Positions 44,188 through 52,841 of a DNA stretch of 64,000 bases are shown piece by piece. The DNA is from Bordetella sp. LUAb4 (lineage in GTDB: Bacteria; Pseudomonadota; Gammaproteobacteria; Burkholderiales; Burkholderiaceae_B): positions 1 through 64,000 of the forward strand of contig NZ_JAHPZX010000004.1 in assembly GCF_021325795.1 (NCBI RefSeq), given 5' to 3'. The notes below the pieces were generated by a model. That model saw only the letters and a list, made by a program, of their open reading frames with translations, was not told the DNA's origin and made no database searches. The translations under genes and the position numbers were made by a program. Positions within the stretch are counted from its first letter, which is position 1, and each line of letters begins with the position of its first letter.

Positions 44188-44985
44188 ATGACAGGCACGG
44201 TTTCCATTGCCGGCACGCAGGCCCTGATCCGGCTGGATGCGGTGAGCAAGTCCTTCAACGTGGACGGCGGCCGCTACGACGCGGTCAAGCAAGTGACGCT
44301 GGCGGTTCAGCGTGGCGATATCTACGGATTGATCGGTAAGAGCGGCGCCGGCAAGTCGACGCTGCTGCGTCTGATCAATCTGCTGGAGCGGCCCGATACG
44401 GGGACGGTGCAAGTCGATGGCGTTGCGCTGACATCCTTGTCCAAGCGCGACCTGCGCCGTGCGCGGCAGTCCATCGGCATGATCTTCCAGCAGTTCAATC
44501 TGCTGCAGAACCTGGACGTCTTCGAGAACGTCGCCTTGCCGTTGCGCGTGCACGGCGGCCGCGGCCGCGCGGCGATCGAGCAGCGCGTCGCCGAATGTCT
44601 CGACATCGTCGGGCTGCAAGAGAAAGCACGCGTCTATCCCGCGCAATTGTCCGGCGGGCAGAAACAGCGCGTGGCAATCGCGCGAGCGCTGGCCAGCGAA
44701 CCCGCCGTGCTGCTATGCGACGAGCCGACTTCGGCGCTGGACCCCGAAACCACCCGTTCCGTGCTGGCGGTGCTGCGCGACATCAACCGCCGCCTGGGCG
44801 TGACCATCGTCATCGTCACGCACGAATTGGCCGTGGTGCGCGCGCTATGCCGTCACGTGGGTGTGCTGGAGAACGGGCAGTTGATCGAGCAGGCCGAGAT
44901 CTCGCGCAATGGCGTGGCGCTGCAATCGGCGCTAGGTCGCGAGCTGGTGCGCGAGGCTTACCAACCCTATGAAGAGGTGGCCTGA
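44188..44985 (+). CDS. metN: Methionine-type ABC importer ATPase, without the NIL domain
   Basis: A 265-residue ABC ATPase: Walker A GKSGAGKST, Q-loop FQQFNLL, signature LSGGQKQR, Walker [17 protein letters not shown] and switch His in VIVTHEL. LIGKSGAGKSTLLRLINLLERPDTG is typical of MetN. E. coli MetN is about 340 residues and ends with a NIL/ACT domain through which internal methionine inhibits the pump; here the protein ends shortly after the ATPase fold, so that control is probably missing. It is followed immediately by the metI start (TGA-ATG). Confidence 0.92.
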   Translation: MTGTVSIAGTQALIRLDAVSKSFNVDGGRYDAVKQVTLAVQRGDIYGLIGKSGAGKSTLLRLINLLERPDTGTVQVDGVALTSLSKRDLRRARQSIGMIFQQFNLLQNLDVFENVALPLRVHGGRGRAAIEQRVAECLDIVGLQEKARVYPAQLSGGQKQRVAIARALASEPAVLLCDEPTSALDPETTRSVLAVLRDINRRLGVTIVIVTHELAVVRALCRHVGVLENGQLIEQAEISRNGVALQSALGRELVREAYQPYEEVA

Positions 44986-45648
44986 ATGTGGCAGACCTTG
45001 ATCGACCTGGCGCCTGAACTGCTGGTGGCGGTGGGGCAGACCTCCCTGATGCTGGGCATCGCCCTGGCGGCGTCGCTGCTGATCGGCGGACCGCTAGGCA
45101 TTCTGATCTTCCTGACGGGGCCGGACCAATCGCTGGCGCATCGTGGCGTGCACCGGGTCGTTGGCTGGATCGCCAATACCGTGCGTTCCTTTCCCTTCAT
45201 CATCCTGCTGGTGGCGCTGGTGCCCTTCACCCGCCTGGTGGTGGGAACGTCCATTGGTCCCGTGGCCGCGGCGGTGCCGCTGTCGTGCGCGGCGATTCCG
45301 TATTTCGCGCGGCTGGTCGAGCAATGCCTGCGCGAGGTGCCGCGCGGCGTGATCGAGGCGGCGCACGCGGCCGGCGCGTCGGAATGGCAGATCATCGTGC
45401 GGGTGTTGCTGGTGGAGGCGCGCTCGGGGCTGGTGCTGGCGACCACCGTGCTGGCGGTGAGCTTTCTTTCCTATTCCGCCGTGGCGGGCGTGGTGGGCGG
45501 GGGTGGCATCGGCGACCTGGCCATCCGCTATGGCTATTACCGCTTTCAGACCGACGTGATGGTCATCACCGTGGCGCTGCTGGTGGTGCTGGTGCAGATC
45601 ATTCAGTTCACGGGCAACACCATCGCGCGTCGCATCGACAAACGATGA
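44986..45648 (+). CDS. metI: Methionine-type ABC importer permease
   Basis: A 220-residue MetI-type permease with five membrane segments and the EAA loop EAAHAAGASEWQIIVRVLL. The RSFPFIILLVALVPFTRLVVGTSIGP region is typical. It begins directly after the metN stop codon and is followed by metQ after about 100 bp. Confidence 0.94.
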   Translation: MWQTLIDLAPELLVAVGQTSLMLGIALAASLLIGGPLGILIFLTGPDQSLAHRGVHRVVGWIANTVRSFPFIILLVALVPFTRLVVGTSIGPVAAAVPLSCAAIPYFARLVEQCLREVPRGVIEAAHAAGASEWQIIVRVLLVEARSGLVLATTVLAVSFLSYSAVAGVVGGGGIGDLAIRYGYYRFQTDVMVITVALLVVLVQIIQFTGNTIARRIDKR

Positions 45649-45746
45649 CTCTCTTTTGATGACCCGCTTTCAAGGCGGCGCTGTCCCTCCGCGGGCTGCC
45701 ACCGTCCTATCGGCCGCTAATGGCCATTCCTTCCTGGAGCATATGT

Positions 45747-46580
45747 ATGCGAGTCTTTATGCAAAGCCTGGCGCTGGCCGCCGTCGTGGTGGCCGGCCTG
45801 GCGGGACCTTACGCGCAAGCCGCCGACCCCGCGAAAAAGGAACTCGTGTTCGGTGCCACGGCGGGCCCCTACAGCGACCAGATCAAGCTGGGCATCAAGC
45901 CCATCCTGGAAAAACAGGGCTACTCCGTGAAGATCATCGAGTTCAATGACTATGTGCAGCCGAATTTCGCGCTGGCGCAGGGGGCCTTGGACGCCAATGT
46001 GTTCCAGCACGAGGTCTATCTGCGCAACTTTGCCAGCAAGAACAAGCTGGACCTGGTCGAGGCCATCAAGGTGCCGACGGCGCCCATCGCCATCTACAGC
46101 AAGAAGTACAAGGACGTGAAGTCCGCGCCTGATGGGGTCACCGTGGCCGTGCCCAACGATCCCACCAATCTCGCACGTGCCCTGGTGGTGCTGCAGCAGC
46201 TGAAGTGGATTACCGTCAAGCCGAACACGGATCCCATCACGGTGTCGGAGAAAGACATCGCCGAGAACATCAAGCACATCAAGCTGGTGCCCTTGGAAGC
46301 GGCCCAGTTGCCGCGGTCCCTGGACGATACGGATTTCTCTTTCATCAACGGCAATTTCGCGTTGGCGTCGGGCTTGAAGCTGACGTCGGCGCTGGCGTTG
46401 GAGGACACCACGCCGGTCTACCAGAACCTGGTGGCGGTACGTACAGCCGATTTGAACAAGCCCTTCGTCCAGGACATCATCGCCGCCTACAAGTCGCGCG
46501 AGTTTCTCGCTGTCACGGACAAGTCCTTCCAAGGGTTCGTGAAGACGGATTATCAGCGTGCGCTGGAGGCGAAGCAGTAA
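45747..46580 (+). CDS. metQ: MetQ/NlpA-type substrate-binding protein
   Basis: A 277-residue family 9 solute-binding protein with a signal peptide ending near AQAADP (residues 20-25). The mature part begins ELVFGATAGPYSDQIKLGIKPILEKQGY and has FNDYVQPNFALAQGALDANVFQHEVYL, typical of D/L-methionine binding proteins. No lipobox cysteine is seen, so it would be a soluble periplasmic protein rather than the lipoprotein known from E. coli. It is the third gene of the importer. Confidence 0.93.
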   Translation: MRVFMQSLALAAVVVAGLAGPYAQAADPAKKELVFGATAGPYSDQIKLGIKPILEKQGYSVKIIEFNDYVQPNFALAQGALDANVFQHEVYLRNFASKNKLDLVEAIKVPTAPIAIYSKKYKDVKSAPDGVTVAVPNDPTNLARALVVLQQLKWITVKPNTDPITVSEKDIAENIKHIKLVPLEAAQLPRSLDDTDFSFINGNFALASGLKLTSALALEDTTPVYQNLVAVRTADLNKPFVQDIIAAYKSREFLAVTDKSFQGFVKTDYQRALEAKQ

Positions 46581-46654
46581 ACCGCACGTGTCATGGCGTG
46601 GCGGGTGCAACGCGTCGCTCCGCATCGCACCACGCCGTGCCACCCCCTGTGACG

Positions 46655-47641
46655 CTACTCGATGTTCTGCGCCTGTTCGCGCATCTGTTCGATCAGCAGC
46701 TTCAAGTCCATGGCGGCGCGGGTGACTTCGACGTTGCCGGCCTTGGAGCCCAGGGTGTTGGCTTCGCGGTTCATTTCCTGGAACAGGAAGTCCAGGCGCT
46801 TGCCGGCGCTGCCGGTACTGCCGGGTTTGGCGGCCTTGCGGGAGCTGTCCTTGCCATTGCCGCTGCCAGCGCCGTTTTCCTTGCCGGCTTCACCCTTGCC
46901 GCCATCACCGAGAATGTGCGTCAGTTCGGCCAGATGGGAGCGCAGGCGGGCGAGCTCTTCAGCCACGTCGATGCGCAATGCGAACAGGGTAGCTTCCTGG
47001 GCCAGGCGTTCGCTCAGCTCGGTACCACTGATGTGGGCAAAACCACCAGGGAAGGCGGATTCGACGGTTTCACGTAGCTTGGTCGCAAGCTTTTCCCGAT
47101 GGTCGGCCAGCAATTGCGGCAGCAACTGTTCGACATCACCGACGATGCTTTCCATGCCGGTGGCGCATTCCCGCATGACGTCGGCCAGTCGCGCACCTTC
47201 ACGCGCCCGGGTGTCCTGCAACTGGGTCAGGGCCTGGCGGGCGGCTTCCATGCCGGCCGCGCCCCAAGCCTGAGGATCCATGGCGTCGTTATTGCGCTGG
47301 CCAGGCCAGTTGAAGAGTTCGGCCAGGCGCGGCGGCGCGATTTCGGGCAAGACCCGGCGGGCAGCTTCGAGCTGTTCGGACAGGGCTTGCAGCCAGGTCG
47401 GATCCAGACGCGGTACATCCGAATCGGCATTGCGGGTATAGCTGACGCGTACTTCTACCTTGCCACGGCCCAAACTGCCGGTAAGCAATTCACGCAAGGG
47501 CGATTCCAAATGACGCAGGTCGTCCGGCAGACGGAAATGCAGGTCGAGAAAACGGCTGTTCACGCTGCGGAATTCAAGCGCCACCGAACCTTGTTCGAGA
47601 TCGGCGCGGGCGCTGCCGAAAGCGGTCATGCTACGTATCAT
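46655..47641 (-). CDS. yicC: YicC family endoribonuclease with a glycine/lysine-rich insert
   Basis: A 328-residue YicC. It has MIRSMTAFG at the start (N-terminal YicC domain, about 1-155) and a C-terminal DUF1732 domain with RLDFLFQEMNREANTLGSKAGN. YicC proteins are a family of RNases that act on structured or small RNAs. Between THILGDGG and GSAGKRLDFL lies a low-complexity insert of about 35 residues (Gly, Lys, Ser, Ala), absent from typical YicC proteins of about 290 residues. It is divergent from rph. Confidence 0.93.
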   Translation of the reverse strand: MIRSMTAFGSARADLEQGSVALEFRSVNSRFLDLHFRLPDDLRHLESPLRELLTGSLGRGKVEVRVSYTRNADSDVPRLDPTWLQALSEQLEAARRVLPEIAPPRLAELFNWPGQRNNDAMDPQAWGAAGMEAARQALTQLQDTRAREGARLADVMRECATGMESIVGDVEQLLPQLLADHREKLATKLRETVESAFPGGFAHISGTELSERLAQEATLFALRIDVAEELARLRSHLAELTHILGDGGKGEAGKENGAGSGNGKDSSRKAAKPGSTGSAGKRLDFLFQEMNREANTLGSKAGNVEVTRAAMDLKLLIEQMREQAQNIE

Positions 47642-47829
47642 GTCGGTATATCCAGGGTTGATGCTGGCGCCCGCCTCCAAGGTGGGACAGGCGCATGGCC
47701 CGAGGATAACAGAGGGAAGCTCCAGTATTGGGAAGGGCCGAGGACTTGCGCAGGCCCCTGCACCGAGGCCCCTTTACAATGCCGGCCATCCCACAACGAC
47801 ATTCCGACCTTTCCACTGGAGCCGATCAC

Positions 47830-48567
47830 ATGACCACTACCGTTACGCCAGGCGCGCGCCCCTCCGGCCGCGCCGTCGACGAGCTGCGTCCTTTTTCCCT
47901 CGAGCGGGGATTCACGCGTTACGCCGAGGGGTCAGTGCTGGTCAAGGCCGGTAATACACATGTGCTGTGCACGGCCAGTGTGTTGGAGAAAGTGCCGCCT
48001 TTCCTGAAAGGTAAAGGTCAGGGTTGGGTTACCGCCGAGTACGGCATGCTCCCGCGCGCCACGCATACCCGTGGCGATCGTGAAGCCGCGCGGGGTAAAC
48101 AGTCCGGCCGCACTCAGGAAATCCAGCGCCTCATCGGCCGCAGCCTGCGGGCGGTCTTCGACATGACCTTGTTGGGCGAACGCACGCTGCATATCGACTG
48201 CGACGTCCTGCAAGCGGACGGCGGCACCCGCTGCGCCAGTATCACGGGTGCATGGGTGGCGGCGGCCGACGCCATTGCCTTGCTGACCAAGCGCGGCGAC
48301 TTGGCCGTCAATCCCTTGCGCGACCACGTCGCCGCGGTCTCGGTGGGCATGGTCGACGGGCGCCCGGTGCTGGACCTGGATTATGTCGAAGATTCCGCTT
48401 GCGATGCCGATGTCAACGTCGTCATGACCGGCGCCGGCCGTTTCATCGAAGTGCAGGGCACGGCCGAAGGCGTCACCTTCGATCGCGCGGAACTGGATAG
48501 CTTGCTGACCCTGGCCGAAAAAGGCATCGCGGGATTGGTCAAGGCGCAGAAGGAGGCGCTGGCCTGA
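47830..48567 (+). CDS. rph: Ribonuclease PH
   Basis: A 245-residue phosphorolytic exoribonuclease that trims tRNA 3' ends. It shows [49 protein letters not shown] (active site), [15 protein letters not shown] and [22 protein letters not shown] 47830 matches the family start. In many relatives rdgB and hemW follow directly; here they come only after about 4.3 kb of signalling genes. Confidence 0.96.
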   Translation: MTTTVTPGARPSGRAVDELRPFSLERGFTRYAEGSVLVKAGNTHVLCTASVLEKVPPFLKGKGQGWVTAEYGMLPRATHTRGDREAARGKQSGRTQEIQRLIGRSLRAVFDMTLLGERTLHIDCDVLQADGGTRCASITGAWVAAADAIALLTKRGDLAVNPLRDHVAAVSVGMVDGRPVLDLDYVEDSACDADVNVVMTGAGRFIEVQGTAEGVTFDRAELDSLLTLAEKGIAGLVKAQKEALA

Positions 48568-48869
48568 TCGGGCGGATGATGGGGCGCTGACGAAGAAAGT
48601 TTGTTTGTTTTTTTTGGGGGGGCCCCAAGCCTCCATTTTTGGGCTAGCGCCCTAGTAGGCGCCGCCGGGGGAGTGCGGCGACGCCCGCTGATGATTATCC
48701 GCATCGACGCCGCCCTGAGCGTGCACCTCCCCATCTCGCAACAGACTCCAGATGCCCGCGTCGGCGGACGCGGCAGGCGATTCCGTCCCGCTGTGTCAAG
48801 GAATTGCCAAATATTGCCGGGATAATGGCTCACACGTCTCACCTCCAAGAGACATGGCAGCCATCTCTC
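48568..48869. other. Spacer after rph with REP-like element and AT-poor DNA
   Basis: No gene is supported. It contains a T-run and G-run, one copy of a dispersed repeat at 48611-48653, and in its last third the start region of the chemoreceptor (an alternative in-frame ATG is at 48825). Confidence 0.45.
48611..48653 (+). repeat. REP-like dispersed repeat, copy 1
   Basis: GGGGGGGCCCC near 48617-48627 followed about 12 bases later by the core TTTGGGCTAGCGCCC (48639-48653), which can fold into a small GGGC/GCCC hairpin. The same two-part layout recurs at three other sites in this window. It may also serve as the rph terminator region. Confidence 0.65.
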
Positions 48870-50519
48870 ATGCAAAACCGCTTGCGTATCAATACGGCTC
48901 TCTCGGCCGCCCTGGTCCTGTTCGTCCTTCTCTTCGTGGTTGCCGGCACCGGCGCCATTCTCATGCTGCGCGACACGCGGGCCTGGGTCGAAACCCTGGG
49001 ACGCGACCACATCGAACGATCGGGCGATCTCAACAACCTGGGTACGGCGGTGTTCCAGGCGCGTGCCGCGTTGACCGATGCCAAGACCTATATGGAAGGC
49101 GGCCGCATGGAAGATCGCGACCGTGAAGTGGCCAATGCGGAAAAGCTGCTGGCACAGGCACAGAAAGCTTTCGCCCGCTTGCGTGACGTTCCCTATACCG
49201 ATGCCGACAGCGCGCCGCTCTACGCCGCCGTGCTGAAGTCTTACGCGGACCTGGCCGACGGCTGCCTCAAACCCATGATCAAGGCCATCCAAGGTTGGAA
49301 TGGCATCGAGGTCAATCGTCTCAGCGACAAGGTGCTGGGTCCTGCATCGGCGGCATTCGTGAAGGCCGAAAGCACCTTCCAGGCCTACGCGCGCCAACGT
49401 GGTGCCGCCGCCGTCAGCGCGGTGGCCGAGTCGCAGAACACCGCGATTTACGCGGCATTGGCATTGGCGCTGGTCACGGTCGCGCTGGCCATCGGTATGC
49501 GCATCTTCTTTCATCGGGCGATGCTCAGGCCGCTGGACCGTGCAGGCCAGCATTTCGACAGCATTGCCAATGGCGACCTGACACAATCCGTACGCGCCGG
49601 CGGCACGAACGAAATCGGCGTGCTCTACACCGCCATGCGCCGCATGCAGGACGGCCTGACGGGTGCGGTTTCCAGTGTGCGTGGTGGTGTGGAGGCCATG
49701 CATGGCGGCGTGCATGACATTGCGCAGGCCTGTTCCGACATGTCCGATCGCAGCGCCGGCCAAGCGGCCGCCTTGCAGGAGGCCGCCGCCAGCATGTCCG
49801 AGTTGGCCGATACCGTACACGTCACTTCTGAAAACGCCTTGCAGGCAAGCCAGCAGTCCGAGCAGGCGGCCGATCTTGCGCAGCGGGGCGGTGCCGCGGT
49901 CGAGGCCGTGGTTGAGTCGATGCGGGACATCTCCACCAGCGCGCGGCGGATCGCGGAGATCGTGGGGGTGGTCGACGGCATTGCCTTCCAGACGAATATC
50001 CTGGCTTTGAATGCCGCGGTGGAAGCGGCCCGGGCGGGCGAGCAGGGGCGCGGTTTTGCCGTCGTCGCTGGGGAGGTGCGTGGCCTGGCGCAACGCAGCA
50101 GCGTGGCGGCGCGCGAGATACGCGATTTGATCCAGGAGTCGTCGGCGCGGGTGGATGCGGGCGTACGCCAGGTTGGTGTGGCGGGGCAGACGGTGCGCGA
50201 CATGCAGGACGCGGCGCATCGCGTGTCCGGCATCGTGCGCGAGATTTCGGGCGCGGCGGCCGCGCAGGCGCAGGGTGTGCAGGTGGTGAACGAAGCAGTC
50301 GGGAGAATCGAGATGACGACCCAGGAGACGGCTGCGTTGGTGCAGGACACCGCGACGTCGGCTGCGGCCTTGCGGGCGCAGGCCGAGCAGTTGCTCGATG
50401 CGGTTGCCGTGTTCCGGATCAATGACGGGGAGGGACGCATCGAGCTGGAGTCCGGTGTGGGGCCGGAGCGGGCCAGCCTTGCGGCGCCCGCGGTCGTCAT
50501 GGGGCTGGTGACTGCTTGA
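48870..50519 (+). CDS. Methyl-accepting chemotaxis protein
   Basis: A 549-residue chemoreceptor: cytoplasmic start, membrane segment 1 (about 8-31), a periplasmic four-helix-type sensor region (about 32-200), membrane segment 2 (about 201-220), HAMP (about 221-275), and the signalling domain with the conserved tip FQTNILALNAAVEAARAGEQGRGFAVVAGEVRGLAQRS. There is no C-terminal NWETF-type tether for methylation enzymes. The ligand is unknown. The start could also be the ATG at 48825. It is separated from the next gene by convergent repeats. Confidence 0.93.
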   Translation: MQNRLRINTALSAALVLFVLLFVVAGTGAILMLRDTRAWVETLGRDHIERSGDLNNLGTAVFQARAALTDAKTYMEGGRMEDRDREVANAEKLLAQAQKAFARLRDVPYTDADSAPLYAAVLKSYADLADGCLKPMIKAIQGWNGIEVNRLSDKVLGPASAAFVKAESTFQAYARQRGAAAVSAVAESQNTAIYAALALALVTVALAIGMRIFFHRAMLRPLDRAGQHFDSIANGDLTQSVRAGGTNEIGVLYTAMRRMQDGLTGAVSSVRGGVEAMHGGVHDIAQACSDMSDRSAGQAAALQEAAASMSELADTVHVTSENALQASQQSEQAADLAQRGGAAVEAVVESMRDISTSARRIAEIVGVVDGIAFQTNILALNAAVEAARAGEQGRGFAVVAGEVRGLAQRSSVAAREIRDLIQESSARVDAGVRQVGVAGQTVRDMQDAAHRVSGIVREISGAAAAQAQGVQVVNEAVGRIEMTTQETAALVQDTATSAAALRAQAEQLLDAVAVFRINDGEGRIELESGVGPERASLAAPAVVMGLVTA

Positions 50520-50556
50520 ATCGCCGTACGGATTCTTGAGAGATAGTTCTTAAAAA

Positions 50557-50598
50557 CGGGGGTAAACCCCCGCCGCCCCCGTGTTTGGGCTATCGCCC
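50557..50598 (+). repeat. REP-like dispersed repeat, copy 2
   Basis: CGGGGGTAAACCCCCG (50557-50572), a perfect hairpin, followed by the core TTTGGGCTATCGCCC (50584-50598). It lies 37 bp after the chemoreceptor stop and probably ends its transcript. Same orientation as copy 1, so the chemoreceptor gene is bracketed by direct copies. Confidence 0.75.
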
Positions 50599-50709
50599 TT
50601 ATGGCTACGGATGCGACTATTCGCGCGCTCGCGAGAAGCGTGGATGGCGCGTCACGGACATTTAGCAAAGTCGGCACACCGAGGTGGCCATTCGAGGGCG
50701 CAGCCAAAT

Positions 50710-50749
50710 GGGCGATAGCCCAAAAAAAGGGCGATGGGGTACCCCCATC
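50710..50749 (-). repeat. REP-like dispersed repeat, copy 3 (inverted)
   Basis: GGGCGATAGCCCAAA (50710-50724) is the exact reverse complement of the copy 2 core, followed by GATGGGGTACCCCCATC (50733-50749), a hairpin corresponding to the first part of the element. Copies 2 and 3 thus form a large inverted pair between two convergent genes. Confidence 0.75.
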
Positions 50750-50805
50750 ATCTAGAAAAACTCTGCAAAACAGCCCGGGCCGCCACCAAAAAAACGCAGA
50801 TAACG

Positions 50806-52665
50806 CTAATCCCGGATCACGCCGGCATACCGCTCCACCACCAGCGCGGCATTGCCATGCTTCACCTTGTGCTTCACCTGCGCGGCCGCCGACGCGATGT
50901 CTTCGGGCCGGATCCGGTCATAGGACGCCGGTTCCACCCGCAGGGCGCCAATGCCCAGCGTGACGAAGGGAAAGAAGCGCATCACCCCATGCCGGTCCTC
51001 CGCTTCGATACCACCAGAAGCACGGCCCGTATCGTCATATAGATCCCGCGCGCGCAGGTCGAATTGCGAGATGATGTTTTCCAGCCGGCGATGCCAGTCC
51101 GGACTCCGCATCAACACCACGAAATCGTCGCCCCCCACATGGCCGACGAAATCCCGCTGCGGGTCGCAGTGCTCGCGAATGATGTCCGCGCACAGCAGGA
51201 TCATGTCGTCGCCGCGCCAGTAGCCATAGACATCGTTGAACGGCTTGAAGTTGTTCAGGTCGCAGTAGCCGGTGACGAACTCCACGCCGCTTTCCAGCAG
51301 CGCGCCAATATGCTGGCTGATCGGTATATTGCCCGGCAGCGACGTCAGCGGATTGGCGTAGCGCGCGGCCTCGATGCGCATTTCGGTGACCGAACGCACC
51401 AGCGCTTCGCCGGTACCCAGCCCGTCGTAACCGCCGTCCCGCGTCACGATGAAACCATCGACCAGATAGCGCTGGTCTTGCGAAATCAGCACATGGCTCA
51501 ACTGATCGATGGAGGATTGCGCGTCCACCAGCACCGGTTCGCCATTCATGAACGTGGAACAAGGATCCCGGCCAAACAGCTCGCGGGTATAGCGCTGCGC
51601 ATACCGGTCCGTGAAATCGCGCCGATTGATGATGCCGACCGGGCGGTTGCCATCATCGACCACGGCCACCGCGTGCAGCGACTTGTGTTCCGCGAACAGG
51701 CGGTGCACGTCGTCATTGGTATGGCGGCCATGCGACACCGCCGGTGCATCCACGCGCAGCGCCGCCACGGTCGAACTGGTATTGCGCGCCGCGCCGACGC
51801 GCTGCGGCGCCCGTCGCGCCAGCATCTCTTTCACCTCGCCGGAGATGTCCGGCAGCGGCTCGACCTGGGGCCGGCCCAGGAACCAGCCTTGGGCGTAGCG
51901 CACGCCCAGGTCGCGCACGGCGGCCAGATCCTCGGCGTTCTCGATGCCTTCGGCCACGGTCGGCGTGCCATAGCACTGCGCCACCGCCAGAACGGCACGC
52001 ACCAGCTTCTGCTTGTGCTCGTCGGTGCTGATGCCGTCGAAGAAGTAGCGATCGATCTTGACCAGATCGGGCTGCACCTCGGCCCACAGCTGCAGGCTGG
52101 AATGGCCCACGCCATAATCGTCCAGCGCCACGCGCATCCCTTGGGCGCGCAGGCTGGCAAACGCTTCGGCCAGGGCGGCCATGTTCGGCGCGGCCGGATC
52201 ATGCTCCGTCAATTCGATGACGATGCGGCCGGGCTCCAAAGCCAGCCCGGCCAGGATGCGGGTGGCCATCTCGTCGCCCCAGATCGTCCAGAAATGGACC
52301 AGGGCGGAAGCCGACATGTTCACGAACAGGTAGCCGGCCGTATCCGAGGCCTGATTGTGGAAGGCCTGCAGGCCGATATGGGCACTGGCCAGTTCCAGTT
52401 GCGGATGCACGCCTTGGCGCCGCGCTTCGGAAAACAGGCGCTCCGGCATATGGAAGACCGTATCGGCCGGACCGCGGATCAGGCTCTCATGGCCGTAAAT
52501 CCGTCCTTGGGTCAGATCGACCACCGGCTGGAAATGCGCCGTCAGTCGTCTGCCGCGCAAAATGTCGCCGAGGGAAGCCGGCCCCAGGCGGGGCGCAGGA
52601 GTAAGCAGGCCAGCGACCGGAGAGGGGCCGGGGCCGGCGAGGGGGGTAGTACCGGAGACTAACAT
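50806..52665 (-). CDS. EAL-CBS-GGDEF cyclic-di-GMP signalling protein
   Basis: A 619-residue cytoplasmic protein. Domain order: EAL (about 35-275) with HESLIRG in the place of EAL, FVNMSASAL, ELTEHD, ALDDYGVGHSS, KIDRYFF, VAEGIEN and QGWFLGRP, so all major catalytic elements seem present; a CBS pair (about 310-435, DDVHRLFAEHKSLHAVAVVDDGNRPVGIINRRDF and a second copy); and GGDEF (about 445-600) with GGDDF at 511-515. The RxxD inhibitory site is not present (PQRD). It is likely a phosphodiesterase controlled by a nucleotide bound at the CBS pair; the state of the GGDDF domain is uncertain. Confidence 0.9.
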   Translation of the reverse strand: MLVSGTTPLAGPGPSPVAGLLTPAPRLGPASLGDILRGRRLTAHFQPVVDLTQGRIYGHESLIRGPADTVFHMPERLFSEARRQGVHPQLELASAHIGLQAFHNQASDTAGYLFVNMSASALVHFWTIWGDEMATRILAGLALEPGRIVIELTEHDPAAPNMAALAEAFASLRAQGMRVALDDYGVGHSSLQLWAEVQPDLVKIDRYFFDGISTDEHKQKLVRAVLAVAQCYGTPTVAEGIENAEDLAAVRDLGVRYAQGWFLGRPQVEPLPDISGEVKEMLARRAPQRVGAARNTSSTVAALRVDAPAVSHGRHTNDDVHRLFAEHKSLHAVAVVDDGNRPVGIINRRDFTDRYAQRYTRELFGRDPCSTFMNGEPVLVDAQSSIDQLSHVLISQDQRYLVDGFIVTRDGGYDGLGTGEALVRSVTEMRIEAARYANPLTSLPGNIPISQHIGALLESGVEFVTGYCDLNNFKPFNDVYGYWRGDDMILLCADIIREHCDPQRDFVGHVGGDDFVVLMRSPDWHRRLENIISQFDLRARDLYDDTGRASGGIEAEDRHGVMRFFPFVTLGIGALRVEPASYDRIRPEDIASAAAQVKHKVKHGNAALVVERYAGVIRD

Positions 52666-52841
52666 TCGGACGCTGCTTCAATGCGCAATGGCGCTATGGT
52701 GTGCCGGGAATGTTTCGTGAACGTTTCAGAGTGTGAATGGCCGGCCACGGCTCCGGCGGGCGATACACTACCATCACCTCGAAAAGACGGCATGCCAGAT
52801 TACATTTGTGCAGACTGCCAACAACGGCCTCGTTTACATCC

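Noticed and set aside
48381-50219. 612-residue antisense frame over rph end and chemoreceptor
   Set aside because: Shadow of coding genes with codon bias of the opposite strand; no conserved motif.
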